From: Daucus carota subsp. sativus
Lineage: Eukaryota > Streptophyta > Magnoliopsida > Apiales > Apiaceae
Reading direction: 5' to 3'
Assembly (NCBI RefSeq): GCF_001625215.2
Contig: NC_030386.2
Location: 25,204,545-25,268,544, forward strand
DNA length: 64,000 nt
Made by a program: the position numbers and the translations under genes. The notes beneath the pieces were generated by a model, which saw nothing but the letters and a program-made list of their open reading frames with translations, ran no database searches and was not told the origin of the DNA. Shown piece by piece: positions 60,601 through 64,000 of this stretch; the first letter of the stretch is position 1, and each line of letters opens with the position of its first letter.

Positions 60601-60802
60601 ACTTTGCGTTCAAGAATATCCAGAAGACAGACCAGACATGACATCTGTTGTTCTGATGTTGAATAGCAGCATTGCACTGCCCCGACCCAAGAAACCTGGA
60701 TTTTTCACCGAGAGAAAACAACATGAAAATAATTGGTCTCAATACAAGCCTGGATTATCTTCATCAAATGACTTCAGTATTACGAGCATCGCTCCGCGAT
60801 AG
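57616..60802 (+). pseudogene. G-type lectin S-receptor-like kinase, disabled
   Basis: Family role: plasma-membrane receptor kinases with extracellular B-lectin, S-locus glycoprotein, EGF-like and PAN domains. Start ATG 57616 opens a signal peptide (MNHLVLFSTILL). Exon 1 (to about 58903) covers the B-lectin (WVANRDAPL, DSGNLVIRD, WQSFDYPADT), EGF-like (CGPYSTCD) and PAN regions. Exon 59007-59126 carries the membrane helix; 59259-59389 the [10 protein letters not shown] glycine loop; then 59581-59788, 59944-60181 ([14 protein letters not shown]), 60256-60406 and 60502-60802. Four lesions are visible: a frameshift near 58420; TAG at 58610-58612 where the family has Trp; a one-base loss near 59607 just before the catalytic lysine; and a frameshift near 60550. 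Splice sites mostly survive. The gypsy element ends about 140 bp upstream of the ATG. A sequencing explanation for all four lesions is unlikely. Confidence 0.88.
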
Positions 60803-61236
60803 GGCTGTATATTATTATAAAAGAAATTTTGTCTGATATTCAAATTAATGCAACTGACTGTTTACTGCATTTTTATGCAATCGATTAGTTTTGATTCTCG
60901 ATCGCAAGTCATTTTCGAAACAGATTTAGTTGCTATAAAATATTTCGCCTATATCAACTTGAACGCGGTGAGGCATGCCATTACAGAGTGAAGTCATTGT
61001 CTAGCCCAACGGAAACCGGTTTACTTGACTAAATTTTAAGTACTAATCTAATTAGATTAAATTAATATGTCACTAGCTAGAAAACCAAGAATCATGCATG
61101 TAATGCTCCAGTATATTAGAAGTCGATTATTTATGATAAGTAATACATTAGCAACTTGTTATTACAACATAGCCGAGGCCATTCGAAGAATACCTGGTAT
61201 GTTTGGTTTGATTTGATTTATCACGAAAACATATTT
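60803..61236. other. Spacer and promoter of the SAUR gene
   Basis: No ORF. 'tataaaata' at about 60933 lies ~300 bp before the ATG at 61237; whether it is the TATA box is unclear. Confidence 0.35.
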
Positions 61237-61716
61237 ATGGACACTGAGTGCGTAAAAGGTCGTAGCAACCGAAAGACGAATCTCATCACCAAGACATGGC
61301 AACGCTGTCGATCCTTCCCTGGAAAAGAGAGGAGCGAGCCTAAGCTTAAAGTAGCTCCGCAAGGATGTTTTTCAGTCTACGTGGGAGCAGAGAAGCAAAG
61401 ATTTGTGATCAAGACCGTGTGCGCGAATCATCCACTATTTAAAATGTTGCTTGAAGATGCCGAAATGGAATACGGTTTCATCAGCGACGGTCCTATTTTG
61501 CTTCCATGCGATGTTGATCTCTTTTACAAAGTGCTGGCAGAGATGGATGATGCAGAAAGTGCTAATGGAAGTCATTTGTCGAGATCGAAATCGTGCGGGT
61601 TTGCGTACGGCTCATTCGGTTCGTTTAGTCCGAATCGTGGTAAAAGAGAAGGTGTGAGTAAAGGTTTTGGTTCATATGGGTTGCTCACTCCATCCAGGCT
61701 GATCAGAATGAATTAG
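61237..61716 (+). CDS. SAUR-family auxin-responsive protein
   Basis: A single-exon frame of 159 residues from ATG 61237. The SAUR domain lies at about 45-110: APQGCFSVYVGAEKQRFVIK, NHPLFKMLLEDAEMEYGF and LPCDVDLFYKVL. SAURs are small proteins that typically inhibit PP2C.D phosphatases and so promote plasma-membrane proton pumping and cell expansion; many are induced rapidly by auxin. Here the basic N-terminus (KTWQRCRSF) and Ser/Gly-rich tail (SFGSFSPNRGK, ending LTPSRLIRMN) place it among the longer SAURs. Lack of introns fits the family. An upstream in-frame ATG at 61156 would add 27 residues unlike any SAUR N-terminus, so the inner start is preferred. No auxin-response element was clearly seen. 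Confidence 0.88.
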   Translation: MDTECVKGRSNRKTNLITKTWQRCRSFPGKERSEPKLKVAPQGCFSVYVGAEKQRFVIKTVCANHPLFKMLLEDAEMEYGFISDGPILLPCDVDLFYKVLAEMDDAESANGSHLSRSKSCGFAYGSFGSFSPNRGKREGVSKGFGSYGLLTPSRLIRMN

Positions 61717-61754
61717 CTTCAACTATATGGTGCAGCTCTGTTCAGTTACATAGA

Positions 61755-61825
61755 ATAATACTTGTTCGACTCCTGACCTCCCGCAAGGGGTACTAGGGTA
61801 CAACCACCGCACCAACACCTTGTTG
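61755..61825 (-). mobile_element. tRNA-like SINE fragment
   Basis: On the minus strand TGGTGCGGTGG (61814-61804, A-box-like) is followed about 30 nt later by AGGAGTCGAAC (61774-61764, B-box-like). The spacing fits a pol III promoter. I see no clear A-tail or target-site duplication, so this is a fragment or a divergent element. Confidence 0.4.
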
Positions 61826-62424
61826 GATATCAATCTGAACTTCAAATATATTCGCAAATAATTCTCTTTATTGATTAATAAAGTTATAAGTTAACTTCTG
61901 AATGATAGGTCGAATAGTAGTTGAGGAAAGTCGTTGGAATCTTCGATCTTCACCATATCTTCTATGTGACGAAGTGTATAATGGAAAATATAAACAAAAA
62001 CGTGAGTTACAGTTGAACTTGAGCAAGTAGGTTATCTGTTTTTTCTAGTTTTGTGCTAGAACTCAAATACGGTACGTTTATTTAAATGTCCCGTGATACA
62101 TGTTCCTAGTTCGGTATTTCCTACACAAAGTTCATCAGTCTCTGTGCTCTTATTCAACAAACTAAACCTAATGGAGTATTTAAGTAAGAGATCTTCTGTG
62201 TCTAAAATTGCAAAACCCGAATGCTAAGTTGATCCCGTCATTTCGCACACAAAAATACAGCAAAATGATGCAATAGATACAAATGATTTATATTTGTACT
62301 GTTTTTTTATCTCTACTTTATCAATATTTGAACCGCTGCTGTAGCAGCTCTAGGATAATATTTTGATATTTTCTGTTTTTCTGATAAATTTTAAAGTTCT
62401 GTGACCGGACTTCGTTCATGTAGT
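61826..62424. other. Intergenic, no gene seen
   Basis: AT-rich sequence between the SINE fragment and the hAT-type MITE. Confidence 0.5.
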
Positions 62425-63026
62425 TAGGGTTAAAAATGGGGTGGGGAAAATGGGGAACCCGCCCCAACCCGTCCCGAATGGGGCTGATCCGCCCCGCTAA
62501 TATGGGGAATGGGGCAGTGACGGGGAATGATTTTCTGCCCCGCCAAAATATGGGGCAAGTATGGTATTTGTTAAATCCCCGCGGGGATTCCCCGCCCCGC
62601 ACCGCATATATTTAATATAAATAAATAATTATATTTAATATAATATATTTATTATATTTAATATAATATATTTATTATATTTAATATTATTATTTTATAA
62701 TACACAAAACTATACTTTTACAATGTATAACATGTCTCTTTGATTTCTATTATATTTAGTTTTTTGCTTTTAATATACATGTTTAATATATTTTTATTAA
62801 ATTCTGAAGAAAAAATTACTAAATTTTAAAGTAATTATTTAATGTGTAATATTATAGCAGCGGGGTGGGGCGGGGCGAAATTATATTAAATCCCCGGTGG
62901 GGCAGGGATGGGGATTAAAAATAAATCCCCGTGGGGAATGGGGCGGGGACGGGGCAGGAAAAATATATATGGGGCGGGGTTGGGAAATGAAGTCCCCGCC
63001 CCGAACCCGCCCCATTTTTAACCCTA
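62425..63026. mobile_element. hAT-type MITE with GC-rich arms (602 bp)
   Basis: Inverted repeats TAGGGTTAAAAATGGGG and CCCCATTTTTAACCCTA mark the ends. A perfect 8-bp target-site duplication CATGTAGT (62417-62424 and 63027-63034) indicates the hAT superfamily. Both arms are rich in GGGG/CCCC runs around an AT-rich core (62610-62850). The minus-strand ORFs here (62321-62602, 62915-63136) are by-products of this sequence. Confidence 0.9.
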
Positions 63027-63034
63027 CATGTAGT

Positions 63035-63504
63035 ATTGCTGTTACAAACACCTAACAACAGTTTTTTACTGAAAACGGGTAAAAAACTGTTTGATAAATC
63101 TAAAAACAGTTTTTCGTGCAATGGTTTATAACGCAAAAGTTGCTTTTAGCAGATCTTCCCATACTTTTGAGAGAAAAAAACTCATTTTCGACTTTTGCGG
63201 GAAGCTGTCATATATTTTACTATCAAATCTTATCAAAAATATTATGACTCAAAATATGCAAATATCAAAATAAAAAAATTACCAAATAATTATTTGATTT
63301 CTATAACAACAATTTTTTTATCAACACTTTTTCTAACGGTACTAACATTTTTTAACAGCACTCCCAAATAGACTATAAGTATTGAGACCATTTTCTTTAA
63401 AATTACATAGCATAAAATGCTCAATCGTCCATGAAACAAATTGCAGTAACAAAATATATAATACATAAAGACCGTGCAGCAACTCTCTCCCAACATTATA
63501 ACAT
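63035..63504. other. 3' flank of the BAHD gene
   Basis: AT-rich DNA; no gene. The part nearest 63504 is probably 3' UTR of the minus-strand acyltransferase. Confidence 0.45.
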
Positions 63505-64000
63505 TTAAATGTTCATTGATTCTTCAAAACTCTTCATTGCAGAAGCAGGCAAACCAAGAAGCACATTGATGCTTTTACGTTCTTTTCCGTGTGACAGAAA
63601 CAGGGTCACTTCTTTCTCCGGCAATGCAACAGGCACTGATAGAATAGGCTCGCCCCATCCGAAATCCGTGGTGTGGAAAGATAGCCTGGACCAAGTAGTG
63701 ATCAAAAGAGTTGCAGCCAGAGAAGGCCTTTCTCTGGTTACTTCAAAATAGTCTATTGCTGATTTCATGTAACTGTCCGTGACCAAATTCACCGCTTCCT
63801 GGACTAACTTCACTGCAAATGACAACGGCTTCTCCACGAGCTCTCCTGAAGTACAGATGGAGTTTGTTAACACAATGCCATTGCCAAAATAGCCTTGTGG
63901 CAGAGGCGGATTGAATCTGGACCTTCCATCGACAGCAAAGAGGAGTTTTGTTTGTTGATCAGGATTTAATTTCAGGGCCTGGCTTCTAGCTCTCCAGACA
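63505..64000 (-). CDS. BAHD acyltransferase, 3' part (truncated by window edge)
   Basis: The minus-strand frame is open from 64000 to the stop at 63505, giving the last ~164 residues of a BAHD enzyme (usually 430-460). Visible are VWRARSQ, the conserved [18 protein letters not shown] segment, [14 protein letters not shown] with the family's DFGWG motif, and a C-terminus ending in [18 protein letters not shown] enzymes move acyl groups from acyl-CoA to alcohols or amines in the cytosol. The catalytic HXXXD lies outside the window. The sequence is of the hydroxycinnamoyl-transferring type, perhaps acting on fatty alcohols or omega-hydroxy acids as in suberin/cutin synthesis, but the substrate cannot be fixed from this part. 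Confidence 0.92.
   Translation of the reverse strand, partial: VWRARSQALKLNPDQQTKLLFAVDGRSRFNPPLPQGYFGNGIVLTNSICTSGELVEKPLSFAVKLVQEAVNLVTDSYMKSAIDYFEVTRERPSLAATLLITTWSRLSFHTTDFGWGEPILSVPVALPEKEVTLFLSHGKERKSINVLLGLPASAMKSFEESMNI

Noticed and set aside
61156-61236. Upstream ATG adding 27 residues to the SAUR protein
   Set aside because: The extra residues do not resemble SAUR N-termini, and the inner ATG at 61237 gives a standard protein.

Overview
Plant nuclear DNA, most likely from a eudicot. It is AT-rich, has short exons with GT/AG introns, and is dense in plant mobile elements. I see no bacterial or organellar signatures. The species cannot be fixed from sequence alone.

Layout: 1-8.4 kb is repeat-rich and gene-poor (a probable Helitron, Stowaway-type MITEs, a CACTA end). 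Two same-strand SWEET sugar-transporter genes, six exons each, lie at 8.6-10.2 kb and 19.1-20.5 kb; between them sit an 830-bp Helitron carrying a nested tRNA-derived SINE, and more MITEs. From 22.7 to 27.9 kb there is a structurally complete Ty1-copia retrotransposon with an uninterrupted 1361-codon polyprotein. It interrupts the first of three diverged copies (A, B, C) of an unidentified, probably non-coding block. Between B and C, at 31.5-36.2 kb, lies an LTR element with two 2.27-kb LTRs but only about 0.2 kb of internal sequence.

From 43 kb the gene content rises: a TPD1-like secreted cysteine-rich protein (minus), glutamate-1-semialdehyde 2,1-aminomutase of tetrapyrrole synthesis (minus, three exons), a chromodomain Ty3-gypsy retrotransposon (minus) whose LTRs look identical although its polyprotein carries a homopolymer frameshift, a G-type lectin receptor-kinase pseudogene just beyond it, a SAUR-family gene, a GC-rich hAT-type MITE, and the 3' exon of a BAHD acyltransferase cut by the window edge.

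The genes do not form one pathway. The two SWEETs look like a local duplication; the others are independent neighbours. The most unusual features are the triplicated block with its conserved TGACGTTA-containing motif, the giant-LTR/mini-internal element, and several elements whose exact termini and target-site duplications can be read directly. All exon boundaries were read by eye from splice consensus and reading-frame continuity; no alignment or transcript data were available.
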